DNA from: Nitrospinota bacterium
GTDB taxonomy: Bacteria; Nitrospinota_A; UBA7883; JACRGQ01
Direction of reading: 5' to 3'
DNA: 42,919 bases
Assembly (NCBI GenBank): GCA_029881495.1
Contig: JAOUMJ010000024.1
Span: 1 to 42,919 of the forward strand
The notes under the pieces were generated by a model. The model was not told the DNA's origin. It ran no database searches and was given only the letters and a program-made list of their open reading frames with translations. Position 1 is the first letter of the stretch. Each line of letters opens with the position of its first letter. This document shows, in pieces, positions 18,319 through 25,092 of the stretch. The translations under genes and the position numbers were made by a program.

Positions 18319-18833
18319 AAGTCCCCCTTCCCTTTTATTATCTTTACAGCCCCGGTGGATTTCATGATCCCCTCTATCTTTGACGCCTCCGCGTCATCTT
18401 TGCACCTTACGAGAACGCCTATCTTCCCGTCGGATATCTCGGGGTCATACGCCTTCTCGGTCCAGTCCGGCATACCGCCGTACCAGAGCATGCCGATTAC
18501 GCTGCCGAGTACTATTCCAAGCAGTGTGGTTTCATAACAGATGACGCCGACAACGGGGAAAGAGACCGGGTCCTTCCCGCCGACGTTAAGGTTCATTAGC
18601 CACTGTGTGAATCCGGCAAGGAAAAGCCCGGCGCCAAGACCGCCGAATCCCATAATCCCTGCCCACTTCCAGAGGGGTCTCTCCTCTTCATGGAAAAGGG
18701 CGCCGTTCGGATAAACAGTATTCGTAAGCAGAGAGATATCCTCGTGCTTTATGGCTGCTTCATCAAGAGGTTTCATCACCTTCGCAGTTATTTCGATATC
18801 TTCAAATAGAGCTAAAACTGTAGGATTCATCAA
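18315..18833 (-). CDS. actD: ACIII subunit ActD (DUF3341 membrane protein)
   Basis: A 172-residue protein with a soluble ferredoxin-like N-terminal part (VLALFEDIEITAKVMKPL) and two central membrane helices (MGFGGLGAGLFLAGFTQWLM and VVGVICYETTLLGIVLGSVI), followed by a soluble C-terminal part (IGVLVRCKDDAEASKIEG). This is the DUF3341 arrangement typical of ActD, a structural subunit that binds ActC in the membrane. It overlaps actC and actE by 4 nt each. No cofactor motif is present, as expected. Confidence 0.92.
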   Translation of the reverse strand: MMNPTVLALFEDIEITAKVMKPLDEAAIKHEDISLLTNTVYPNGALFHEEERPLWKWAGIMGFGGLGAGLFLAGFTQWLMNLNVGGKDPVSFPVVGVICYETTLLGIVLGSVIGMLWYGGMPDWTEKAYDPEISDGKIGVLVRCKDDAEASKIEGIMKSTGAVKIIKGKGDF

Positions 18834-20287
18834 TGTTCCCCCGGATCGCCGTAGGCGCGTATGTTTGTATTACCAATCGCAATATCACCGGTAATGATCT
18901 TGCCTTCCTTGACATCCGCAATCGTAACTATCGGCATCAGTTTAATAAATATCGCGTATAGCATCAGGAAGTAGGCGGCCGCGCCAACCGCAATTGAAGT
19001 CTCGATAAATGACGGCCAGTAGTCTGTCCATGTGTAAGGATTGTCGCGGTGAGTCAATACAGGCACGACTATCAGGTATCGCTCAAGGTACATAGCCGTG
19101 TTTACCCAAATCGTTATGAATAGGAGCATGCCGGGACTTTTCCGCACCCAGTCCCATGAGAGAAGGCCGATAGTAGCTACCGAACAGCCAAGCATTACGA
19201 TCAGCTGCAGGGAGAATCGTTCCGTCTGCCACTCCCATACGTTCATCTCCACCGGATTGTTCCCGTACCATGTGACAAGATAGTCGGTGAAGTAGAAGTA
19301 TGTCCAGATTATGGACATCAACAAAAGCATCTTTGAAAGGTTGGTCAAGTGGACCAGCTTTATAACATCGTCCAGCTTGAATACCCACCTGAGAAGTATC
19401 ATCAGCGTAATAACGCCGGCAACACCCGAATAGATGGCGCCAACAACAAAGTATGGCCCGAATATCGTCGTATGCCAGACAGGCGTGATACTCATTGCGA
19501 AGTCCCACGATACGATCGTGTGAACCGAAGGGGCTATCATAAGAACGAATATGGCCAGGTATATCGAAGCTTTCTCGTATATCATCCACTGCCTGTGGGT
19601 TCCTCTCCAGCCAAGGGCGAGGATCTTGAGATACAGGCTTCTCCAGTTACCTTTCGGGCAGAGATCGCGCGCGACCGCAATGTCGGGCAAAAGGCCGACA
19701 AAAAGGAAGAGCGACGAAGCTGTCAGGTAAACCGTGATGGCGGTCATGTCCCACGCAAGAGGGCTTCTCAGATTCGGCCAGAGTTCCCTCTGGTTCGGCA
19801 GCGGAAACATGTAGTATACGCGCCATAATCTACCGACGTGAATAAGCGGGAACATGCCGGCGACGAGGAGTGAAAAGGTTGTCATCGCCTCGGCGCCCCT
19901 CAGTATCGGCCTTCTCCAGTTTGCGGATACCAGCCTTAGAATACTTGAAACCATCGTGCCCGAGTGGCTGACGCCGACCCAGAAAACGAATGTAGCGATG
20001 TACATACCCCAGAATACGGGGTGTTTCAGATTTGTAACCCCCATGCCGTTCCATATCTGGTAGCCCCAGCACGCTACTGCCCACGCTACAAGCGATGAAA
20101 GCGCAAGAGTATATACGAACCAGGCTTTGGTTGTTCTGAACATTGGGCGCAGCGATTTTTCATTCAGTATCTCATCCGACATATGCAGGTCAACGTCGCT
20201 GCCCGCATTGATACCATGCGCCTTACCTTCATTTTGAAGGGTCTGGAATTTGGTCGTTAATATGTGTTTTTCAGAATGGGAACCCAT
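18830..20287 (-). CDS. actC: ACIII subunit ActC, quinol-binding NrfD-like membrane protein
   Basis: A 485-residue integral membrane protein of the NrfD/PsrC family with about ten transmembrane helices between residues 55 and 455 and hydrophilic ends. ActC carries the menaquinol/ubiquinol site of alternative complex III and may carry proton paths. The charged, aromatic stretches typical of ActC are visible (VGVSHSGTMVSSILRL, RRPILRGAEAMTTFSLLVAG, HTIVSWDFAMSITPVWHTTIFGP begin and end inside such helices). The ATG shares its A with the actB2 stop (TGATG). There is no second NrfD-like gene, so ActF is missing from this operon. Confidence 0.93.
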   Translation of the reverse strand: MGSHSEKHILTTKFQTLQNEGKAHGINAGSDVDLHMSDEILNEKSLRPMFRTTKAWFVYTLALSSLVAWAVACWGYQIWNGMGVTNLKHPVFWGMYIATFVFWVGVSHSGTMVSSILRLVSANWRRPILRGAEAMTTFSLLVAGMFPLIHVGRLWRVYYMFPLPNQRELWPNLRSPLAWDMTAITVYLTASSLFLFVGLLPDIAVARDLCPKGNWRSLYLKILALGWRGTHRQWMIYEKASIYLAIFVLMIAPSVHTIVSWDFAMSITPVWHTTIFGPYFVVGAIYSGVAGVITLMILLRWVFKLDDVIKLVHLTNLSKMLLLMSIIWTYFYFTDYLVTWYGNNPVEMNVWEWQTERFSLQLIVMLGCSVATIGLLSWDWVRKSPGMLLFITIWVNTAMYLERYLIVVPVLTHRDNPYTWTDYWPSFIETSIAVGAAAYFLMLYAIFIKLMPIVTIADVKEGKIITGDIAIGNTNIRAYGDPGEH

Positions 20288-21006
20288 CAGGCCCCTCCTT
20301 TTAGATAATAAACGGATGGATGTGTGCCATGCTCTTCCAGCAGCCTGTGGCGCCTTTTAGTTTCTATAAGTTTTGCTACCTCGCTTTCGGGATCGTGCAT
20401 GTTCCCGAACGTGATGGCATTTGTCGGGCAGGTCTGTCCGCAAGCCGGCATGATATCGCCGTCTTGTACCTTTCTACCTTCATCCTTCGCCCTGTCCTTA
20501 CCGCGCCTTATGCGCTGCATGCAGAAGCTGCATTTTTCCATAACACCGGCGTCCCTTACAGAGACATCGGGATTTAACTGTTCGTTGAGCGGGCTTTCGA
20601 AACCGTAATCAAACCAGTTGAACTTCCTGACCGAATAAGGGCAGTTGTTTCCGCAAAATCTGGTCCCGATACACCTGTTGTATATCATCGCGTTTAGCCC
20701 TTCGGGATTGTGATATGTCGCAAATACCGGACACACAGGCTCGCATGGAGCGTTTTCACACTGCTGACACATCATCGGCAGAAATACGGTGCGTATGTTC
20801 GGCCACTCACCTTCAAAATATCGCTCAATCCTGAGCCATGACATAACGCGCTTTTGAAGGGCAAGCTCCTCACCGACAACTGCAACGTTGTTCTCGGCTT
20901 GGCAACTTACGGTGCAAGCGCCGCAACCGTTACAGCGGTCGAGGTCGATGACCAGCGCCCACTTGTAATCGTTATCGTGCTTGGTGTTAAAAGACCAGCT
21001 AACCAC
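20287..21006 (-). CDS. actB2: ACIII iron-sulfur subunit, separate ActB2 (four-cluster ferredoxin-like)
   Basis: A 239-residue NrfC/PsrB-like protein with four cysteine groups: CNGCGACTVSC; CQQCENAPCEPVCP; CIGTRFCGNNCP; and CSFC paired with CGQTCP. In alternative complex III this domain holds three [4Fe-4S] and one [3Fe-4S] clusters and moves electrons towards the haems. In described complexes it is the C-terminal half of one ActB polypeptide; here it is a free gene 21 nt after the molybdopterin-like part. It has no signal peptide of its own, so it presumably crosses the membrane folded together with the Tat-bearing ActB1 (inference). Confidence 0.93.
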   Translation of the reverse strand: MVSWSFNTKHDNDYKWALVIDLDRCNGCGACTVSCQAENNVAVVGEELALQKRVMSWLRIERYFEGEWPNIRTVFLPMMCQQCENAPCEPVCPVFATYHNPEGLNAMIYNRCIGTRFCGNNCPYSVRKFNWFDYGFESPLNEQLNPDVSVRDAGVMEKCSFCMQRIRRGKDRAKDEGRKVQDGDIMPACGQTCPTNAITFGNMHDPESEVAKLIETKRRHRLLEEHGTHPSVYYLKGGA

Positions 21007-21027
21007 TTACAACTCCCCTCTCATAAA

Positions 21028-23274
21028 TTACAGTTGGAAGATCTCTGTTCCTTCGTATTCCCCTTTGGGATTCGCCTCTCGAATAATATCCTTTTTGGTC
21101 CCTGTTTTTGTGACTTTCACCCGGATGGCGCGCCATGCAGGCAGTCCGCCGTTCCCGTTCGGGAAATCACCCAGCAGATCCATGGCATTTGCCCCTCTTG
21201 CTGTAGCATTCTTGCCGAACGAGACATGCCCATAACCGAAAGGAACTGCCACTGTTTCAGGCCCGATTCCCGGATAAACAAGCGCCGGAGCTTCAACGGA
21301 TCCGAAAGGGGATTCCACTTTCAGCATGTCACCGTTGGCGACCCCCATACCCTTGGCGGTTTTGGGATTGATCTCTACCCATGAACCCCAGCTGACTGTT
21401 GTCATCGGCTCGGGCATCTCCTGCAACCAGCTGAGGTTGCTTACGTTTCCATCTCCCATGTTCACTGTGCTGTACGGATGCAGGTAGAAGGTGAAATCGT
21501 TCCCGCCGGCAAACGCAGGATCGCCAACCTTTAACTGATCAGACGTAACCCACGCGCTACCTTCGGAGATGGCCTTTTCGGCTTTGTGATGGATATCAGC
21601 CCACCAGCCGCCCTTTTGAAGAAGTGCTTCCCAAGCCTGCTTCTCATTAAGACCGGCAGGTATTCCGTTCCATTTAGAACGGAACTGGATCAACATGTTC
21701 TTTACCATGACTTCCTGATTTGCAATACCGACTCCAAGGCCAGCCATTGATGCCGCTTTTAAAAGCGCATCGCCAGCCTGCATGGTACCGGGTGCGGCGT
21801 TAACCACCGGCTGAATAGTATTGAATACCGGAACTCCGTGCGGGAAATCGACGACCTGCGCGGACCACGATTCAAGGAAATGAAGGTCCGGCAATACCAC
21901 ATCCGCGTAAAGCGATGTATCGTCAAGGAAATTGGTCACCTGCGCCACAAACTTCACCTTCGTAAGTGCATCAGCCGCCTTCAGCGCCTTCGGGGTCGCG
22001 TATACCGGGTTTGAATGGAGAATCAACCCAAACCTTTGGCTCCCAGTCGCTGCTTTTCCAATAACCCCCTTGAGTGCGGAGTATTTTTTCGCTTTTTCAG
22101 GCACGCCGATGAATTCGTTCATCGCGCGATAAAGCTCCTTGTTCTCCTTTGGCAGAACCGGTACGGAAGACAAGCCCTTCTCGGCGGCAAGCTCGCGGAG
22201 TATGGAATTGAGGAACTCAACCGCTTTTAGCGACTCAAGGCCATTGGTATGCAGGGCGACATCGTCACCCGGAACAACAACAGCCGGTAAATGCTCAACA
22301 AGCTCCATTGCAAGGTGTTTTACCTTGTCAGCCGGTACAGTGGTCCTGATGCTGGTCTCTTCAGGGGTATACCCTCCAATGGCATGGCGCCACTCTTCGA
22401 CCTTGGTGGCCGGGAGATTCTTTAAAAGATGTTCCTCCTCTGCAATATGCAGAATTTCATTCGCTATTCCGAGCGCAAACTGCCCCAAAGTCCCCTGTTT
22501 TACAGCGAAAAAATGATCCGCAGAGGCGGCTGTCATAGAAAGCCTGGGGCCCGCATAGAAAAGCTGTCCCCTCTTTGTCTTGTTCCCCCTGCGCATCTGG
22601 CCGAAAGCCCAGCCATAATGCACCGGCGAAGCGCCCCCTTCAAAGATATCCGCTCCAAGCAGAAGAACTGCCGATGCGTTGGCGATATCATAATAAGGAA
22701 CCTTCGGTGTTCCAGTAGACGAAGTCGCTTCGATGAACTTCTCCCTCGAATCAAAACCCGAAACCGCGAAATTGTCCGAACCCATGTTTTTCAGGATTCT
22801 GGCGGTAATGGCGGCCGTCATATCGGAACCGTCGCCAGCTATAATGAAGGAGCTATCCTCCTTGGCGTTTTTCATATTTTCAGAGATCATGGAAATGGCT
22901 TCTTCCCATGTAATCGGCACCAGGTTGCCCGTCCCCTTGGCCCCTTCGCGGCGCATCGGGGTCATCAGCCTCTCTGGATGGTAAAGCTGTTGAACAGCGG
23001 CTTGCCCTCGGGCGCAGACGCCCCCCTTGTTTATTGGATGATCAGGATTTCCCTCAACCTTCTTGGCGCGCCCCTCAACTACGCGAACCATGATCCCGCA
23101 ACCAGAATCACACATCCTGCAAGCGGTGTTATAGAACCACCCTTCAACAGGATTAATTCCTTCATCGGGCGGAATTGCAAACGGAATAACTTTTTGCGCA
23201 ATCTGCCCGCACGAGCCGACCAGACCGGTTGCGGCTACCGTACCGCCGATTTTTAGAAATTTGCGCCTGTCCAT
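21028..23274 (-). CDS. actB1: ACIII large subunit, separate ActB1 (molybdopterin-oxidoreductase-like)
   Basis: A 748-residue protein of the complex-iron-sulfur-molybdoenzyme superfamily. The N-terminus has a Tat signal (DRRKFLKIGG) followed by a lipobox-like LVGSC (Cys22), so it may be a Tat-exported lipoprotein. A CX2CX3C...C group (Cys52, Cys55, Cys59, Cys87; CRMCDSGCG, then VCARGQ) matches the Fe-S site of active molybdoenzymes. Later segments (FTFYLHPYSTVNMGDG, the C-terminal VNGDML-type dinucleotide-binding domain) are normal for the fold. In described ACIII the B1 domain binds no molybdenum. It lies between actA and actB2 with 20- and 21-nt gaps. The split from actB2 is real: two separate frames each with a stop and start. 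Confidence 0.92.
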   Translation of the reverse strand: MDRRKFLKIGGTVAATGLVGSCGQIAQKVIPFAIPPDEGINPVEGWFYNTACRMCDSGCGIMVRVVEGRAKKVEGNPDHPINKGGVCARGQAAVQQLYHPERLMTPMRREGAKGTGNLVPITWEEAISMISENMKNAKEDSSFIIAGDGSDMTAAITARILKNMGSDNFAVSGFDSREKFIEATSSTGTPKVPYYDIANASAVLLLGADIFEGGASPVHYGWAFGQMRRGNKTKRGQLFYAGPRLSMTAASADHFFAVKQGTLGQFALGIANEILHIAEEEHLLKNLPATKVEEWRHAIGGYTPEETSIRTTVPADKVKHLAMELVEHLPAVVVPGDDVALHTNGLESLKAVEFLNSILRELAAEKGLSSVPVLPKENKELYRAMNEFIGVPEKAKKYSALKGVIGKAATGSQRFGLILHSNPVYATPKALKAADALTKVKFVAQVTNFLDDTSLYADVVLPDLHFLESWSAQVVDFPHGVPVFNTIQPVVNAAPGTMQAGDALLKAASMAGLGVGIANQEVMVKNMLIQFRSKWNGIPAGLNEKQAWEALLQKGGWWADIHHKAEKAISEGSAWVTSDQLKVGDPAFAGGNDFTFYLHPYSTVNMGDGNVSNLSWLQEMPEPMTTVSWGSWVEINPKTAKGMGVANGDMLKVESPFGSVEAPALVYPGIGPETVAVPFGYGHVSFGKNATARGANAMDLLGDFPNGNGGLPAWRAIRVKVTKTGTKKDIIREANPKGEYEGTEIFQL

Positions 23275-23294
23275 ATTCTTCCCTTCACCTCAAA

Positions 23295-23858
23295 TTAGGT
23301 ATGGCATGTCCAACAATCTGTCGGAGCCTGCTCCTGCTGGTGGCAGTCCAAGCAGAAACCCATCTTAAATTCGTTAACTTTTCCAACGACTTCCATGGTT
23401 TCAATAGGCCCATGGCATTTCTGACATTCAAACTCTTTTTTGATATGCCGCTTATGATTGAAAAACACATGGTCGGGCAATTTGAAGACCCGCTCCCACT
23501 CGATCGGAGTTTTCGCTTCAATATTTTTCTTCAGGAATGTGATCGCGTCCGACTCAACCGCAAGATTTGCATGACAGTTGTTACAGGTTGAGATCGAGGG
23601 TACCCCAGCCATTTCCGAGCGCCTGGCATAGGTGTGGCAATACTGGCAGTTTATCTTCAGGTCGCCTGCATGCTGTTTATGTGAAAAAGGTATCGGCTGT
23701 TTGGGAGTATATGTGGACAATCCCATGATCGGTCCCTGATAAAAGTAGGTTACCTTGTATGTCAAGACACCGCCCACGATCAGAATGAGTAATGCCAAGT
23801 TGCGACCGATAGCCGACTTGGGCATCAAGGTGCCTATGTCTTTTAAGCTACTCCTCAT
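23295..23858 (-). CDS. actA: ACIII subunit ActA, membrane-anchored pentahaem cytochrome c
   Basis: A 187-residue cytochrome with an N-terminal membrane anchor (LALLILIVGGVLTYKVTYFY, about 21-40) and five haem sites: CQYCH 71-75, CNNCH 92-96, CQKCH 145-149, CLDCH 169-173, CWTCH 182-186. Extra histidines (HKQH, NHKRH) probably give bis-His ligation. Five haems, one anchor and first position in the operon are the hallmarks of ActA, which takes electrons from the ActB clusters towards ActE. A strong Shine-Dalgarno (AAGGGGAAGT) precedes the ATG. A regulatory region of about 475 nt lies upstream. Confidence 0.95.
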   Translation of the reverse strand: MRSSLKDIGTLMPKSAIGRNLALLILIVGGVLTYKVTYFYQGPIMGLSTYTPKQPIPFSHKQHAGDLKINCQYCHTYARRSEMAGVPSISTCNNCHANLAVESDAITFLKKNIEAKTPIEWERVFKLPDHVFFNHKRHIKKEFECQKCHGPIETMEVVGKVNEFKMGFCLDCHQQEQAPTDCWTCHT

Positions 23859-23892
23859 ACTTCCCCTTACTGTACAAGTTATAGAACCGGTT

Positions 23893-23916
23893 AAAAATTC
23901 AGCTGCATCCCCCTGT
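23893..23916 (-). promoter_or_regulatory. Leader motif shared by actA and nirS (actA copy)
   Basis: On the plus strand, AAAAATTCAGCT, one base, then CATCCCCCTGT. The same two blocks stand upstream of nirS with one mismatch and a 4-nt spacer. This copy ends 35 nt upstream of the actA ATG. Function is unknown: 5' leader element, operator or part of a promoter. Confidence 0.55.
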
Positions 23917-24001
23917 GTTCAGCCTAGCTAAATCTTTAGTGTGCGTAAGACTACCCAAAAAATAATTTTGACACAAGCCTTTTTTTTATTATTTTTTCTC
24001 A

Positions 24002-24023
24002 CAGGTAAATCAGCGTTTACCTG
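24002..24023. promoter_or_regulatory. 22-bp inverted repeat upstream of actA
   Basis: A perfect 8-bp inverted repeat, CAGGTAAA and TTTACCTG, with a 6-nt spacer. It lies about 144 nt before the actA ATG, next to an AT-rich tract. No U-run follows on either strand, so a regulator-binding site is more likely than a terminator. The binding protein is unknown. Confidence 0.5.
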
Positions 24024-24280
24024 ACTTGGACTCGCCGGAACTGGAAGATGTCTGATGCTCAAACAATAACAGATTTATGAACTGCCGTTTTTTTGAAATA
24101 TTTAAGAGAAAAAAACATTTTGCCTAGCAGACTTTCCACCTGCATTGAGCATGTCAACCATTCCAAAAATACAACATGGCAGAACCAGGGAAATGCTAAC
24201 GATATGTTACATTAAAGTAAAAATCATCAGAACATGGATATCCTTGAAGAGGGAAATTTGAAAAAATACATCACGTTTTG

Positions 24281-24326
24281 ATGCCCCGGCCCCGCAAGGT
24301 CATTCCGTTCAACAGGGGCCGGGCAT
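24281..24326 (-). terminator. GC-rich hairpin ending the lipoprotein operon
   Basis: ATGCCCCGGCCCC pairs with GGGGCCGGGCAT (12 bp, one bulged C) around a 21-nt loop, starting 9 nt after the stop of the small lipoprotein gene. The following minus-strand bases are A-rich, not U-rich, so termination would be non-canonical. Confidence 0.5.
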
Positions 24327-24334
24327 TAAACGCT

Positions 24335-24466
24335 CTATTGAATTTTCTCCATCGTCTCAGATGCCCTCGACTTTATTCTCTCCTTATCTATCTCCTTTTT
24401 CGGAGGGGGCGAAGCACATGCCAGAACGAAACTTGCCAATAGAAGAACTACTGCAAAGCGATACAT
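24335..24466 (-). CDS. Small lipoprotein of 43 residues
   Basis: A short frame read directly from the sequence: MYRFAVVLLLASFVLACASP, then PPKKEIDKERIKSRASETME and KIQ. It has a basic/hydrophobic signal peptide and a lipobox (VLAC, Cys17), so the mature protein would be only about 27 residues, proline-rich then charged and helical. GGAGG lies 7 nt before the ATG, which is strong support. It is the last gene of a five-gene envelope operon; the mature start (CASPPP) echoes that of the preceding LPP20-type lipoprotein (CASAPPP). Its role is unknown; Lpp-like or accessory lipoproteins of this size exist. Its length makes it easy for gene callers to miss. Confidence 0.72.
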   Translation of the reverse strand: MYRFAVVLLLASFVLACASPPPKKEIDKERIKSRASETMEKIQ

Positions 24467-24488
24467 TTTAATGCCTCCAAAGATCGTT

Positions 24489-24521
24489 TTTCAGCCCCGG
24501 GGCGAACCTCCGGGACTGAAA
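24489..24521. other. Strong intergenic hairpin with UUCG loop
   Basis: Read on the minus strand: TTTCAGTCCCGG and CCGGGGCTGAAA pair over 12 bp (one G-U), closing an inner GG-TTCG-CC tetraloop. It lies between the LPP20-like gene and the 43-residue lipoprotein gene. There is no U-tract after it, so it could be an mRNA-stabilising or processing hairpin, or a weak attenuator inside the operon. Confidence 0.6.
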
Positions 24522-24532
24522 TAGCGACCAGG

Positions 24533-25066
24533 TTATTTATCCATTTTTTCAAAAAATCTATTCGCGTTTTCCTTTACATATTCCTTTAGTTTCGGATCTA
24601 TGCTTCTGTCCTCATTGATGATTTTCTCCATATTGCTCATGCTGAACTTGGCAAGCGAATAGTGGATTCCCGCTTCCTTGTCATGGCAACGGTCGATAAT
24701 CTTCACCCCAACCAGAGATTTCTCCACCACGGTCTTGATGCCCTGAGTAACAGACTGTTCACTTGCCTCTCCGCCCGCGGCCGATACCGAGTTCATATAA
24801 TCTTCAACCATGGATTTGGAGCTTACGTTGAGCTGCTGGGCTATTTCATTTATCGCCCTGGAATCGGATGTTTTCCGAAGCAACGAAATATTGCTGATAT
24901 TATCCGCCGAACCGACTCCATAGAAAAGATCCGTGCTTTCAGGGAATGCCGCATCCCCTTTTGTTGTCCATTCAGGACAGACCGCTTCTTTCGGCGGCGG
25001 GGCAGACGCGCATCCGGTATAGAGAAGCAGCAACGGAAGAACAAGTAACGCCTTTGAAAATTTCAT
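24533..25066 (-). CDS. LPP20-family lipoprotein
   Basis: A 177-residue lipoprotein (signal LVLPLLLLYTGC, Cys19). The mature part matches the LPP20/FlgP-like pattern: PEWTTKGDAAFPESTDLFYGVGSADNI begins it, then a helix with SDSRAINEIAQQLNVSSKSM, and a final strand set (VGVKIIDRCHDKEAGIHYSLAKFSM). Family members are outer-membrane lipoproteins of mostly unknown role; some belong to flagellar basal-disk or cell-shape machinery. It follows the coiled-coil lipoprotein gene by 26 nt. It is related in plan to the 322-residue protein two genes upstream, which suggests that they work together. Confidence 0.8.
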   Translation of the reverse strand: MKFSKALLVLPLLLLYTGCASAPPPKEAVCPEWTTKGDAAFPESTDLFYGVGSADNISNISLLRKTSDSRAINEIAQQLNVSSKSMVEDYMNSVSAAGGEASEQSVTQGIKTVVEKSLVGVKIIDRCHDKEAGIHYSLAKFSMSNMEKIINEDRSIDPKLKEYVKENANRFFEKMDK

Positions 25067-25092
25067 TTTTTTACCTCCTGTTTATAAGTATT

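Larger units (their letters stand above)
23859..24334. other. Gene-free region upstream of the ACIII operon
   Basis: No credible coding frame was found in these 476 nt. Contents: the actA leader with a motif shared with nirS, an AT-rich stretch near 23955-24000, a 22-bp dyad at 24002-24023, about 250 nt in which I see nothing definite, and a GC-rich hairpin at 24281-24326 that ends the neighbouring lipoprotein operon. TTGACA occurs on the plus strand at 23968-23973, but the matching -10 is poor and no gene follows it. Confidence 0.6.

Noticed and set aside
23968-23996. Plus-strand promoter (TTGACA) starting a small RNA in the gene-free region
   Set aside because: The -10 at the right distance is only T-rich, and no terminator with a U-tract or conserved structure was found downstream on that strand.
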